A stretch of 64,000 bases of DNA from Cyclaneusma minus (lineage: Eukaryota > Ascomycota > Leotiomycetes > Marthamycetales > Marthamycetaceae). The translations under genes and the position numbers were made by a program. How positions within the stretch are numbered: position 1 is the first letter of the stretch; the number at the start of each line of letters is the position of its first letter. Below are positions 45,836-56,718 of the stretch, in pieces. Location of the stretch: assembly GCA_037179335.1 (NCBI GenBank), contig JAKZHN010000012.1, forward strand, positions 1,054,001 through 1,118,000, read 5' to 3'. The notes under the pieces are model-generated. The model was not told the DNA's origin, did no database searches, and saw only the letters and a list, made by a program, of their open reading frames with translations.

Positions 45836-46147
45836 ATGATCCCCGGATCCGCGCTTGCCATCAAGGGCTTCATGAAAGTCATGGCTGGACTCGAGAGTTT
45901 GGAGACCGCCGACCGCGAGTTGGCACTCCAGCTCGACAAAATCTACAACTTCGCGCAGGCTGATGTCATCGGCGCGGAACTCTACATCCTCGAGGGTCTC
46001 GGTGAACTTATGACTGGCATGGAGCTATGGCTCGCTACCGTCCGTGGCGCAGGTGTTGATCTTGAATCGGATACCTTGCTTGAGTTCATCGCCGAGGAGG
46101 TTAACGTGCGCGATATTGAGAAGAATTTGGCCGAACTGTCCAAGTAA
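45836..46147 (+). CDS. Family A small protein, copy 2, ancestral start lost
   Basis: 103 aa from the ATG at 45836 (MIPGSALAIKGFMKVM) to TAA. In copies 1 and 3 the protein begins 12-15 codons earlier. Here the aligned start is ATA (at about 45800; ATATCATCTTCTGAG) and the frame from there to 45836 is still open, so the original ATG seems to have mutated to ATA and an internal Met is now first. The rest keeps the family pattern: YNFAQADVIGAELYI, LGELMTGMELWLATVR and LLEFIAEEVNV. A conserved intron-like block (46153..46210) follows the stop. No known domain. Confidence 0.65.
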   Translation: MIPGSALAIKGFMKVMAGLESLETADRELALQLDKIYNFAQADVIGAELYILEGLGELMTGMELWLATVRGAGVDLESDTLLEFIAEEVNVRDIEKNLAELSK

Positions 46148-46480
46148 CTGAAGTGAGTTCTTCCTGTTCGAGTACTCTGGTTTGAAACTGACTTCCATCT
46201 TCACCACCAGCCAGTGAGCCACTGAGCCTTGTTGTTCAGCAGAGTGTGGAAGCTCCGAGTCTTGCGAATTTGGGTAGATAACAAAACTGAATGTAATAAT
46301 AATCTTAATAACCAAACCTTCTGTGACTACTACTTTTGTGCGTGGTTTCCGTATTCGTTGTGATATTTGTGCTTTGGAACTCAATTTCGACTACACCTCC
46401 AAGCTCCCAGGTCACCGACGAAGTTCACCCCGCCACAACAAACCCACATACCCATCTAGGCAGGTACCATACACTGAACA
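46148..46480. other. Spacer between family A copies 2 and 3
   Basis: Holds the 3' intron-like block of copy 2 and the 5' flank of copy 3, with TGTGATATTTGTGC at about 46359. No other gene. Confidence 0.45.
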
Positions 46481-46843
46481 ATGTCTACACAACAAGGCAC
46501 CGCGCGCAACGAGACGCAATACACCCCAGGCTCAGCCAAGGCCATCAAGGGCTACTGCATGATCCTCACCGGAGTTGAAAGGGTGGTGACTGTCGCTTAT
46601 GCCTCCGAGCCCTCCGAGCGCCCGGATTTCAACGACCCTCTGAACTTCGCCGCAGCAGAGTACATCTTCGGCAAAGCTGAGATCGCCGAGGGTTTTCATG
46701 ATATGCAAGTTGGAATTCAGATGTGGTTGGAGGCTGCTCGCCGCGAGCGGAGCGCGCTCACAGCCGGCGATATCATCCGAATCATCGAAAACGAGGTGTA
46801 TTCCCGTGGCGCCCAGGCGCGCTCCAACTCTTCTGCCAATTGA
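46481..46843 (+). CDS. Family A small protein, copy 3
   Basis: 120 aa from the ATG at 46481 (MSTQQGTARNETQYTPG) to TGA. The family pattern is intact: ETQYTPGSAKAIKGYCMIL near the start, LNFAAAEYIFGKAEIAEG, MQVGIQMWLEAARRE and IIRIIENEVYS. Two intron-like blocks follow the stop, 46845..46897 (GTGAGTTCTCTG .. CTTCAG) and 46988..47041 (GTACGCTACAC .. TTCCAG), matching those of copy 1. No signal peptide and no known domain; function unknown. Confidence 0.7.
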   Translation: MSTQQGTARNETQYTPGSAKAIKGYCMILTGVERVVTVAYASEPSERPDFNDPLNFAAAEYIFGKAEIAEGFHDMQVGIQMWLEAARRERSALTAGDIIRIIENEVYSRGAQARSNSSAN

Positions 46844-47503
46844 GGTGAGTTCTCTGTGTTCCAAGTGATCTGAGTTGAAGCTGACCTTCACCTTCAGTAC
46901 CAGACGACAGTGCCTTGCAAGTCATCCACCGGAGTCAGCACGACTCAAAGGACCGCCTCTCTTTGCTATTCTACGAGCTTCTGTGTGGTACGCTACACAG
47001 TCACTTCCATCCTCAATGCCAAGTCACTGACACTGTTCCAGTAGGTCGCTAGCACGTGATGTGGCTCCAAGTCGGAACTTCCAACATGGATGGACATGGG
47101 ATGAGAATTTGTCGGATCAGTTTGACAGCTTTGGTTAGATGAGAGAGCTTTGCTTGTAATTACAAGCCTGATGATTGTCACTTCTGCTTCTATCTTGATG
47201 CGCAATTCCCCTACTCTCTGTGATATTTGTGCTCGCGGGCTTGATTTGTGTTTACTTCTTCGAAATTTTCAGCTGTCGGTTCCTAATTCCTCCTAAGATA
47301 TTACTTTCGGGCATTAAATGTGATATTCGGGCTGTCTGGCGCGAATAGGTTACTTGCGCTTGCTCCTCCATTCTCCATGCTTGCACATACCCTGATACGC
47401 AACGACACACTTCCTCCAGAACCCTGATTACTCAAACCTACATACAACTGCGCACTTCCTCCAAGCTCAAAGAAATCAATCCAATACCTCCAATTCTGCG
47501 AAA
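46844..47503. other. 3' region of family A copy 3 and promoter of family B copy 1
   Basis: Two 3' intron-like blocks, then the family B promoter box at 47297-47330. No other coding sequence. Confidence 0.45.
47297..47330 (+). promoter_or_regulatory. Family B two-part promoter box, copy 1
   Basis: GATATTAC, then AAATGTGATATTCGG about 11 nt later. The same order is found before copies at 48644, 49354 and 56719 and, less well, 57998. About 170 nt separate it from the start codon. Confidence 0.55.
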
Positions 47504-47913
47504 ATGCCTTCTACGACGTCCAGCGCAGAGACTTCCGCTGTCCTGACTCCTGGCCATAGAGCCAAGCAACAGGTGAGTTGGCGCAATTGTCTGGAAATAC
47601 CTGCCTCTAACAGCTGAGATGGTAGCTCGAAGGAGCTATCTCAACATACCTGACCAAGAGCATCAAAGCCGGCAAGCAACAGGCTATGATTGCTCAGGAT
47701 GGTGTTGCGGCTGAGTCCAACGAGGTAAGTCCAAGATCCCAGTGCGAATGGGCCAGGTACTGACATCGAATTTCGAAGAATGATGTCGCCGGAGTTCAAA
47801 GCCCTGTCCGAGTTCAAAACGTGAACTTCGCGGATGCCACCGACCAGCAGAAGCTCACCCCCTGTTCCGCCCGTCAGACTACCATTCGCTTCGACGACGA
47901 GTCGCTGAAATAG
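47504..47913 (+). CDS. Family B small protein, copy 1, early stop
   Basis: Three exons, 47504..47572, 47626..47724 and 47779..47913, give 100 aa with phase-0 introns (GTGAGT..GTAG, GTAAGT..GAAG). Exon 1 ends ..PGHRAKQQ, exon 2 begins LEGAISTYLTKSIKAG, and exon 3 ends RQTTIRFDDESLK followed by TAG. Right after the TAG the same frame continues AKDIIRASRF and TGA (to 47946), which is what the sister copies keep as their C-terminus (LKAxxxxIxASR). The TAG is therefore probably a recent nonsense change that removes 10 residues. Function unknown; no signal peptide. Confidence 0.65.
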
Positions 47914-47946
47914 GCCAAGGACATCATTCGTGCCAGTCGTTTCTGA

Positions 47947-48643
47947 GTCTCGGATATCCATGCTAAGATGGTATCTTGCCTCACCTACATATTCAGCAAG
48001 AAGATGAAAGGCCCACTCTTTCCGAGAGTGCCAGTGCTGCCAAAAAAGACTTAGAAGCTTGAGGTCCTAGTGCTGTCGAGCAAGATCATTCTTTTTTCGG
48101 CGTTGAAAAAACATGTCCAGTGGATGAGACACGTGAGTTGTTGTAATTAGCAGAATTTGGGACGGAGTGAAACTCATCTACTTGCATAAACCCGCGGCTT
48201 CTTGCGTGCCCACTGTAGTCATCCAAGAATATGCACTACAGTACTTCGTTCTGACCATACTTGGCATTCATTCATGACCGCGATGACAACTTCTGGCTTT
48301 CTGGCTCTTTGACCGGTAATTGCAATTGACTCAGCGTCAAGTCAGCCGTAAATGTTTGAAAGTCCCAAGACATCACTCACTACGTGCTCCAACCACATCC
48401 CCACGGGGGGCGAAATTCAGTATATGGGCAGACAAACGCGTACGCGGTATATCGCTATCCACTTTTAAGCGCTGAATGTGATATTGTTCAGGCCGTCTCA
48501 TATGCATAAATACTGCGCTGTTCTTCCACCTTCAGAACAATTCCACACTTCTTCCTACACATACAACCACTACCTTCTTCGACATCTTCGAGCAATACAC
48601 AAGAAACTTGCGATTCTCAAGCAAACTCGCAACAACTTCCGCA
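47947..48643. other. Family B spacer with promoter box
   Basis: Nothing coding. The promoter box of copy 2 (GTATATCGC at 48447, GAATGTGATATTG at 48474) and a TATA-like GCATAAAT near 48506 lie at the right. Confidence 0.45.
48447..48515 (+). promoter_or_regulatory. Family B promoter box and TATA, copy 2
   Basis: GTATATCGC, GCGCTGAATGTGATATTG and ATGCATAAATACTGCGCTG occur in the same order as before the other copies. Confidence 0.55.
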
Positions 48644-48973
48644 ATGCCTAGTGCAGAAACTCCCGTCAAGAGCATGCAGGCCGGAAACCAGCGCACTCCA
48701 GATGCTACCCAAGAAGCCTGCGCCGATTCGAAGGTCAACATGCCCAAGGAAGTGAGTTCAATATTCAGGTGCAAGCAATCAATCGTTTTGGTAATAACAT
48801 TCAATTATAAGGGTGGCGCCAACTCGCAAGGCACCGGCCTACAGAGCCTTGAGGACTCTACGAAAGCTGAAGGCACAGATGAAGAGGATGACATCGACGT
48901 TTCCTCTCTTCGATTCGACCTCGATGGTCTGAAGGCGCTACAGGCCATCATTCGTGGCAGCCGCAACTACTAG
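48644..48973 (+). CDS. Family B small protein, copy 2
   Basis: Two exons, 48644..48751 and 48812..48973, give 89 aa. Exon 1 ends ..VNMPKE at a GTGAGT donor; exon 2 starts GGANSQGTGLQSLEDSTKAE after a ..TATAAG acceptor. The end is LRFDLDGLKALQAIIRGSRNY, the family C-terminal motif. The intron is phase 0. The next copy (49354) is its closest relative. Acidic middle (EGTDEEDDIDV). No known domain. Confidence 0.65.
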   Translation: MPSAETPVKSMQAGNQRTPDATQEACADSKVNMPKEVSSIFRCKQSIVLVITFNYKGGANSQGTGLQSLEDSTKAEGTDEEDDIDVSSLRFDLDGLKALQAIIRGSRNY

Positions 48974-49164
48974 GTTGTCAAATCCTTAGGAGGACTTGGA
49001 TAAAACTGGGTGGGACTACGGAATGTGCTCGGGGGTTCTGTCTACTCAGGTAGACAGACCTTCGCTCCATGTGCCGTACTCGTAGCATAATACAGAAGCT
49101 ACTTTACTCAATTCTGATCATAGTGATTCTAAGCTCAGTAGATAATAGCAAGCGAGTCCTTATG

Positions 49165-49230
49165 TGATATATCAATTTCTGGCGCTAAATGTGATATACG
49201 AGCCATTCAATTTGCATAAATTGCCTCCGC
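49165..49230 (+). promoter_or_regulatory. Family B promoter box and TATA, copy 3
   Basis: The perfect palindrome TGATATATCA (49165-49174), then GGCGCTAAATGTGATAT and a TATA-like TTTGCATAAATTGCC before CCGCTGCTC. This is the cleanest example of the box although its gene is broken. Confidence 0.6.
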
Positions 49231-49446
49231 TGCTCTTCTATTCTCCAAAAATTTTCACACTTCCTACACACACAACCAACCACAACCTCCTTCGACAGCT
49301 TCGTCGAATTTCATACAAACAACTCACCCTTTTCGGAACTCACAAATTTCCACAATGCCTGGTTCTAGCGAAGAAGCCTGCGCCAAATCCAATACCGGGA
49401 TGAGCATGCCCAAGGAAGTGAGTTCAATACTCAGATGCGATCAACT

Positions 49447-49626
49447 TGTCACGGCAGCTCAAGGGCAAGGCAGGGGTCAAGATAAAGCGACGTTGTAAGC
49501 TGCAGGAGGAAGTCTGCAGCTCTGCAGGACCTTGAGGGCCCTGCAGGCTAGCGCAAAGCGCTAAGGTCACGTGCCTGGCACGAAAGAGGGCTTGGGGCGC
49601 ATGGCGCATAGCGCGTGCCCGAGGCA
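49447..49626. repeat. Left LTR, 180 bp
   Basis: Begins TGTCACGGCAGC and ends GTGCCCGAGGCA. GC-rich and little mutated; a few G-to-A differences from the right copy (GCGCATGGCGCATAGCGCG here against GCGCGTGGCGCGTGGCGCG). Confidence 0.8.
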
Positions 49627-52600
49627 CGTATTTAAGGCATTTAAAATTAATACTATAATAATACCTCCTTTTAAATTGCTACTTATTTTAAATAGCGTTA
49701 AAAATCCCTTAATATTTTTTAATTATAATTTATAAATTTTATAAAACTAATTATTCTTTTTTTAAAATACTTAAAATTATACCCCTTTTAGGCCATTCCA
49801 TTTTTTTAAAAATAGCTATTTTTGCCTTTGCTATTTATATTGCAGCCTTTTTAATTTTTTAATTTTTTTAAATATTAAAACGGCTATAATTTAATTAAAA
49901 TTTTATATCAAAGTAGTTTTTTATATTATAATAAATAGCTATAATATATTTTTATTATATTGCAAAGCTTATTTAATAAAAAAGCCTAAAAATCCTAATT
50001 TATTTAAATATTTTTAATATTATTTTTATAAATATTTTTTAAAGCTATAAAAATCTGCTTTTAATTGCCAGCTTAATTTATAATTTATTTATTTAATATA
50101 ATATATTAGGCCCTAATTTAAACGGGTATTTTAATTATAAATATATAAAATATTATGAAACTTTTATTTTCTAATATTCTTTTAGCTTGATTTTTTTTTT
50201 AATTTTAATTTAAAAAATATATATAAAAAATATGAAAAAATTAAAAATTAAAAGATAGGCTTTTTTGTATATTTTAAATATTTTTTATAATTTGGCCTAT
50301 TAATTTTTTTATTTTTTTATAAAGCACTTAATTTTTATATTTTTAGTATTAATATAAATATATTAGCCTATTTTAAAAAATGGGGCTTTAAAATAATAAA
50401 TATTAGTATTTTATTTATAGCAATTAATTAATTATTAAATTAGCATTTTAAATTAAATAAAAACTTGCTTTATTTAACTTATAATAATATTGGGTTTATG
50501 AAATTTTTATTTTTAAATAGCAATTATATTTAAAAAATAAAAATAAAATAGCTTTATATTTATTTATAAATAAAATTTATAATTAATAAAAAATAGCATT
50601 ATTTTGATAATTTTAAATATTTAATTATTAAAAGCAAATTTAATTAATAATAGCTAATTTTCCTAATTATTTTAAGTAAAAAATATAAAGCTTTTTAAAT
50701 ACTGCTTTAAATAAGCATTAAATTTTCTTAATTTATTTTTTCATTTTTTCATTTTTTTAAAAAAAGCTTTAATTTAATTTTTAATTTTTTAAATAAATGT
50801 TTTTGAAATTAAAAAATAAATTAAATTTCTTTATTTAAAATAATATTATTAAAAATGCTATAAAAATAATAAATTTTATTAATAAAAACTTTTATAAGCT
50901 TTTTAGCTTTAAAGCCAATAATAAAAATAAAATAGCGTATTTTAATAAATTTATATATTATTATGATAATATATTAATAAATACGGCTATTTTTAATACA
51001 TTTAAATAAAAATATAATATATTTTATTAAAATATTTAATTAAGCCCTAAATAAAATTAGTAAAAATCATAAAAATCCGGGAAATAATAGCCTTAAAATT
51101 TTGATTTTATTGCAAAATTTATATGTTTTAATATATTTTAAAATATTTTAAAATATTTTAGGCTATTAATAATATTAATTAATATTTGCTAAAATTTCAA
51201 CCTTTTTTAAATATTTAATTACGGCTATAAAATAATATTTATAAATAATTTAAATTGCCAAATTAAAAATATTAAAAAATATTTATATCCGGTTTATATT
51301 TTTTAATTTTTTTAATATAATTTTGCTATTTAAAATAAAAAAATAAAAAAAATATTTTTTAAAAATTTGGCGCAAATTTTTTAGCCAGGGTTTAAAAATT
51401 TTATTTTTTAAAATCGCTAATATTAATATAGCTATTTTTAATATTTTATAAGCTTTTTTAATAACTTTCTTAATTAGCTTTTTTAAATTTTGCTTTAAAT
51501 TTAAAATTAATATTAAAATAAGCCAATTTTTTTAAAATTTATTATTAAAATTTTAAAAATTTTAAATAAAAATTTTAATTTTAATAATAATATTTTTTAT
51601 TTATATTACAATTTTTTATTTTTAATATATTAAAATTAATTTTTCAAAAGCCTGCTTAATATATTTGGTTTTATTGCCTAAAATCTTAATTTATAAATAA
51701 TTTTAAAATTAAAGCCGGAAACAAATTTAAATTAATAAATCTGCTTTTAATTTAGCTATTTAATTATTATAAAATATTTTAAATTATTATAATTAATTTC
51801 TTCTTTTAATAATTTTTAATTTTTCCAAGCATTTAATAATAGCCAGAAAGTTTTTATTATAAAGTTTATAATTGTATTTTACAAAATTTTAAATTTTGAA
51901 AACATAAATTATAAATTAAAAAATTCCATCATTTTTATATTAAAAAAGTATTTTTTTAAAATATAATTTAAGGCATTTATTTTTAAAACTATTTATTTAT
52001 TATAACTAAAAAAAGCTAAAATTAAAATTAAAATAAATACCTATTTAAATTTATTAAACGCATTTTATTAAGCCTTTTTTTTAAATTATTTAGTAGCTTA
52101 GATATTTTAAAAAATTGGTAAATTCTATAAATTTTTTAAATTTTTAAATAAAAATTAATAGCTTTTCAATTATAATAATAAATATTTTATTTAAATCTAT
52201 TTTTATATTATTTAATATAATATATAGGCCTAAATATGTAATATAAATAATTTTAAATTTATATTTAAAAATATCAATTTAAAAACCGGTATTTTTTAAA
52301 TGGTAAACTTTTTTTTAAATATTTTTTATATATTTATTTAAATTATTTAAATTATTTAAAACGTTATTTAAATAGGCTATATATATTTTATTTAATAAAT
52401 TAAATAAAATTTTATTAATATAATATCAAAATAAAGCTAAAATATTATAAAATTTAAAATAAATAATAAATGCTATTTTTTATTTTGTTTTTGCTATTTT
52501 TAATTTATTAAATATTGCAATAATATTAAATTTGGTATAAACTTTAGCTTTATATACAATATTTAAATTTTTTCTAATTAATAGCAAAAAATAATAATTT

Positions 52601-53519
52601 TTAATAATTCTTTTTTATAATTTTAATAAATTTTAATTCTTTTTTTAATTTAATAGCTAATATTAATAATGCAATATATTTAAATTATAATTTCCAAATA
52701 AATTTATAAAACAATTGCTTATTAATCTTTTTTAATATATTTTTAATATATAATAATTTTATATTAAATAATTATTTAATTTTATAAGTATTTAATTATT
52801 TAAAAAATAATTTATTGGCTTTTTTAAAAACAGTATTTAATATATTATAAAGCTATTTAAAAAGCTTATTTTAATCTTTATTATTATTTAAATCAGGCTT
52901 TTTTCTTATGAATTTAATTTTTTTTTATAATTTTGCTTAGCTTATTTATATTTTAAAAATTAAACTTTTATTTATTTAAAATAATAAAAAACTAAAAAAT
53001 TATTATAAGCGGATAAAAATAAAAAATATAGCTTATTTAAATATTTTTAGCCTATAAAAAATATCTTTTATACCAAATTTGGTAATTTTAAAAGGGTGTT
53101 TTACTAAATATATAATTTTCTTAATTTTAAAATATTATTTAACTTTTTTATATAATCTTTATATATTAATTGTGTTTTAGCAAATAAATATAATAAAATT
53201 AATAATAAAATTTATTTTAATATTTTTTATATTTAGCCTAAATTAATGGTTCTTTAATATTAATTAAAGAATATAATTAAAGGCATTTAATAATAAAAAT
53301 ATTGCTTTTTTTATTTGTTTAATAATAATATAAATTTTATTTACTATTTTTCTAATAAAATTTAAAAATTTAAAAAGGCTATTATATATTATATAGGCTT
53401 TAATTTCGAATTTATTTAAATTTGGATTTCTTTTTATAATATAAAAATCTTATTTTAAAATAAAAATTCAATTAACTTTTTAAAAAATACCCTTTTTTAA
53501 ATGTATTTTTTCTTAATAA

Positions 53520-53640
53520 TAAATAAAATATAAAATATTATAAAATATGATAAAAAATATAAAAAATATAAATATAAATATAAAAAATATAAATATAAAT
53601 ATAAAAAATATAAATATAAATATAAAAATTAATATTTTAA
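53520..53640. repeat. AT-only short tandem repeat inside the RIP block
   Basis: TATAAATATAAATATAAAAAA-like units alternate several times. A (TTA)n microsatellite of about ten units occurs at about 54577. Both lie inside the mutated retrotransposon. Confidence 0.55.
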
Positions 53641-54575
53641 AAATTAGACTTTTTCCGGGATTTTTTAATAAGGTATTATAAAAACAAAATAATATTAAAT
53701 AATAGCCTTTTAAAAAAAATTAAATTATAATTTTCCAATTGTAAAAATAAAAAATAATGAATATTATTTTAAAAAAATTAATAAAAAAAAGCCTATTTTT
53801 TAAAATAATCCTAAATAGTAATTTTAGCCACCAATATTTAAATAACCGAAAAAGCAAATTCTTTATTAGCCAAAATTAATAGCCTAAGCTAAAAAAATTA
53901 ATAAAAAAATTAATATATTTTGGCAAATTTTTTATTAATAAAATTAATATTAAAATATTTATTATTAATTAAGGCTTTTATAAATAAATTTATATATTTA
54001 AAAAATAAAAATAAATTAACCAATATTAATTATAAAATTTTGCTGAAATAAATGCAAAATAATATTTTATCCTATAAATTTTAAAGCTATAAAAATATTA
54101 TATTAATTAATATTATATTTTTTAATATTTTTCAGCTATAATTTAAATTAAAAAATTGCTATTTCTTATTTTTTTTTAAATTTCCAAATTAAAAAAGAAA
54201 TAGCAAATCTTTTTTTTAAATACCATTTTAGCTAATTTTGCTATAAATATTGCTTTTGCTAATTTTCCTGTTTATTATAATTAAATATTAGCCTTATTTT
54301 CATTAAGTTTGTTTTTTAATTTCGGCTATTAAACTTTTCCCGGTTTTTTTAATATTCTTTTTATTTAAATCCGGAATTTTTAAAATTAAATATAAATAAA
54401 AATTTATTTTAAAATTGTCTATTTTTATAATAATTATTAAAAATAAAGCTATTAGCTATATTTCTAATATTTATTTCTTTAATATTCGGACTTTTTGCAA
54501 TAAAAGCAAAAATCATATTTATAGCAATATTTTTATTGCTAAATTTTAAAAAATACCCGAATTGCAATAAATATA

Positions 54576-54608
<33 letters not shown>

Positions 54609-55680
54609 GCTGTTTTTTTAATTTATTAAATTTAAAGGCCTTATTAATATAATTCTTTTTTTAACATAATTATTAATATTTTTTTTTTTTTTTGATATAT
54701 TTATTATTTATAAGCATTTTTTTAAAATATTTAATATAATTAGCCAAAATTTTAAAAATTTTATTGCGTAATTTAATAATCTTTATTCTATTAAATTAAT
54801 TAGCTAGCTATATTTTAAATTTAAATTTTAAATAAAATATAATAAGGCTTTAATTTTCCTTTATTTTTAGCTTTTTTAAAGCTTTTTTTTAATTTTTTTT
54901 CTATATTTATTTAAAATAATATAAATTTTTATTAAGGCATTATATATATATATATATTTAAAGCTATTCAAAAAAATTCTTTATTTTCTTTTCAAAATTT
55001 ATATAATATTAATATATAGCTTTGCTTTTAATTATTTTGGCCAAAAATTAAATTTATTTATAATTGGTATTATAAATTATATTATTAATTTATAAAATAT
55101 AATGCAATTTCGATTTCCAAATTAATTTTTTTGAATAAACTTTTTGGGATTTTTAGCGCGGCAATATAATTTTTTTTTTAAAAAAATAAATAATAATAAT
55201 TTTAATATTAATAAGCTAATTTTAAAGCTTAATAGCTTTAGCTGCATTGTTAAAAAATTGGCTAAATAAATTATTTATAGTTTTATTAATATTGTATATA
55301 AAGGTTTTTAAATAAATATAATTTTTAATTATAGCATTAGCAATTTTTTTTAAAAAGGCTATAATATTAATATTAAAAAAATTTTATTTTTTATTAGCAA
55401 AATATTTGAAAGCGGCTTTAAAATATAAAAATTTTATAATTTTAAATTATTCAGCTATTATATTTATAATAGTTGCGGCAATTACAATTATAATGCAAAA
55501 TGTTTAATTTGAATTTTTTTAAAATTAATATATTTAAAATAAAAATATATTAAATATATAAAATTTAAGGCTAAATTTAAAAATTGTGCAATTGTGGGCT
55601 GCCGTTTTTTTATAAATAAAAAATTTAAATTATTTTAAAAAAAATTAAATTAAATTAGCTAGTAAAAAAAGTTTATAAAT

Positions 55681-55860
55681 TATTATAGCAGCTTAAAGGC
55701 AAAATAAAAATAAAAATAAAGCAATATTATAAGCTGCAAAAAAAAAATTGCAGCTTTGCAAAACCTTAAAGGCCCTGTAGGCTAGCGCAGAGCGCTAAGG
55801 TCACGTGCCTGGCACGGGAGAGGGCTTGGGGCGCGTGGCGCGTGGCGCGTGCCCGAGGCA
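55681..55860. repeat. Right LTR, 180 bp, half RIP-mutated
   Basis: Aligns without gaps to the left LTR. Its inner 80 bp show transitions only, apart from about one change (TATTATAGCAGC for TGTCACGGCAGC); its outer 100 bp are almost identical to the left copy. Confidence 0.8.
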
Positions 55861-56101
55861 CCTAAGGTCAGCACTGTGACACAACTCATCGTTCTTGGTG
55901 CTAACTTCAGATCCTAAGGATGGTGCCAATGCGCAAGGGACCGACTCACAGAATCTCGAGAAATCCACCAAAGCTGAAGCCACCGAGGATGAGAACACAT
56001 CGACATCTCCTCCCTTCGATTTGACCTGGATGGTCTCAAAGCTCTCCAGGCCATCATTCGCGCAAGTCGCAACTACTAGGGTAAGAAACAATCCTGCTTA
56101 A

Positions 56102-56718
56102 TCCGTCCAGTCACCATTAAGACAAGCGCTGACTCTGCTCTTGATTTCTAGTCCCATGGCTACGCAGAAGATTCTGCGCCATGTTCTCGATTTGAGGCGC
56201 AGTCCAGTACTCGAACCAAATGAATTTCTTTTCTAGAAAAACTTGAGTCTCGGACAGGGTTGAGTGGGATCACGGAATGCGCTCAAGAGTTCTGTGTACT
56301 TAGGTAGAGCTTCGGCGTCTACTTACCGTAGTCGTAGCAATGCACACTCTACCTTACCCAATTCTGATCATCGTGATTCTCGTGACGGTGAATAGGAGTT
56401 CTGTCTTGTCCTTGAATTCTGGCTTCTGAACGGGTTTTGTGTCAGAATGTACAGCTGGCTACATGCCTGAACTTCACTCGTTCCAACGACATCCTCGCAA
56501 GTATGTGTGAAGCTGAAAGATAAGAGCAAACAAATGCTCAGGCGATATATCACTTCCGGGTGGGGAATGTGATATTCGAACTATGCTGAGGTCATAAAAC
56601 CTTGCCCTGGTCGCTCCTTCCCCGAACTCTCTCCACTCCTACATATCTGCAACCACGACTTCTTCCAACTTCCTCAAGCTACAATACAAGCCATCCGACT
56701 TCACAAAACTTTCCAAAC
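56102..56718. other. Family B spacer with promoter box of copy 4
   Basis: No coding sequence. Promoter box GATATATCAC at 56544 and GAATGTGATATTCG at 56565, with a TATA-like GTCATAAAAC near 56591. Confidence 0.45.
56544..56602 (+). promoter_or_regulatory. Family B promoter box and TATA, copy 4
   Basis: GATATATCACTTCCGGG, GGGGAATGTGATATTCG and AGGTCATAAAACC, in the order and spacing of copies 1-3. Confidence 0.6.

Larger units (their letters stand above)
49447..55860. mobile_element. RIP-mutated LTR retrotransposon, 6.4 kb
   Basis: Direct repeats of exactly 180 bp bound the block (49447-49626 and 55681-55860). The left copy starts TGTCACGG and both end GAGGCA, so they fit TG..CA LTRs. Between them lies about 6.05 kb of extreme A+T with no ORF, so gag and pol cannot be identified and the superfamily is open. 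In the first ~80 bp of the right LTR nearly all differences from the left are C-to-T and G-to-A, as RIP makes, whereas the outer ~100 bp of both LTRs remain GC-rich. Purine-rich AAAAAAAG precedes the right LTR. Five-base flanks (CAACT and CCTAA) do not match, so no target duplication is seen. It sits in the intron of a family B gene. Confidence 0.85.
49354..56079 (+). pseudogene. Family B copy 3, broken by LTR element and frameshift
   Basis: Exon 1 (49354..49416) reads MPGSSEEACAKSNTGMSMP and ends at a GTGAGTTCAATACTCAG donor like that of copy 2. After 30 nt the intron is interrupted by a 6.4-kb LTR retrotransposon. Exon 2 resumes at 55919 (DGANAQGTDSQNLEKSTKAE) after a TCCTAAG acceptor. Near 55997 one base is missing relative to copy 2, so the C-terminal FDLDGLKALQAIIRASRNY is now in another frame; its TAG is at 56077-56079. 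Both lesions make a functional product unlikely. Confidence 0.75.

Noticed and set aside
49630..55680. Centromere or mitochondrial insert, because of the extreme A+T
   Set aside because: Flanked by matched 180-bp LTRs whose differences are RIP-type transitions, so a mutated retrotransposon explains it better.
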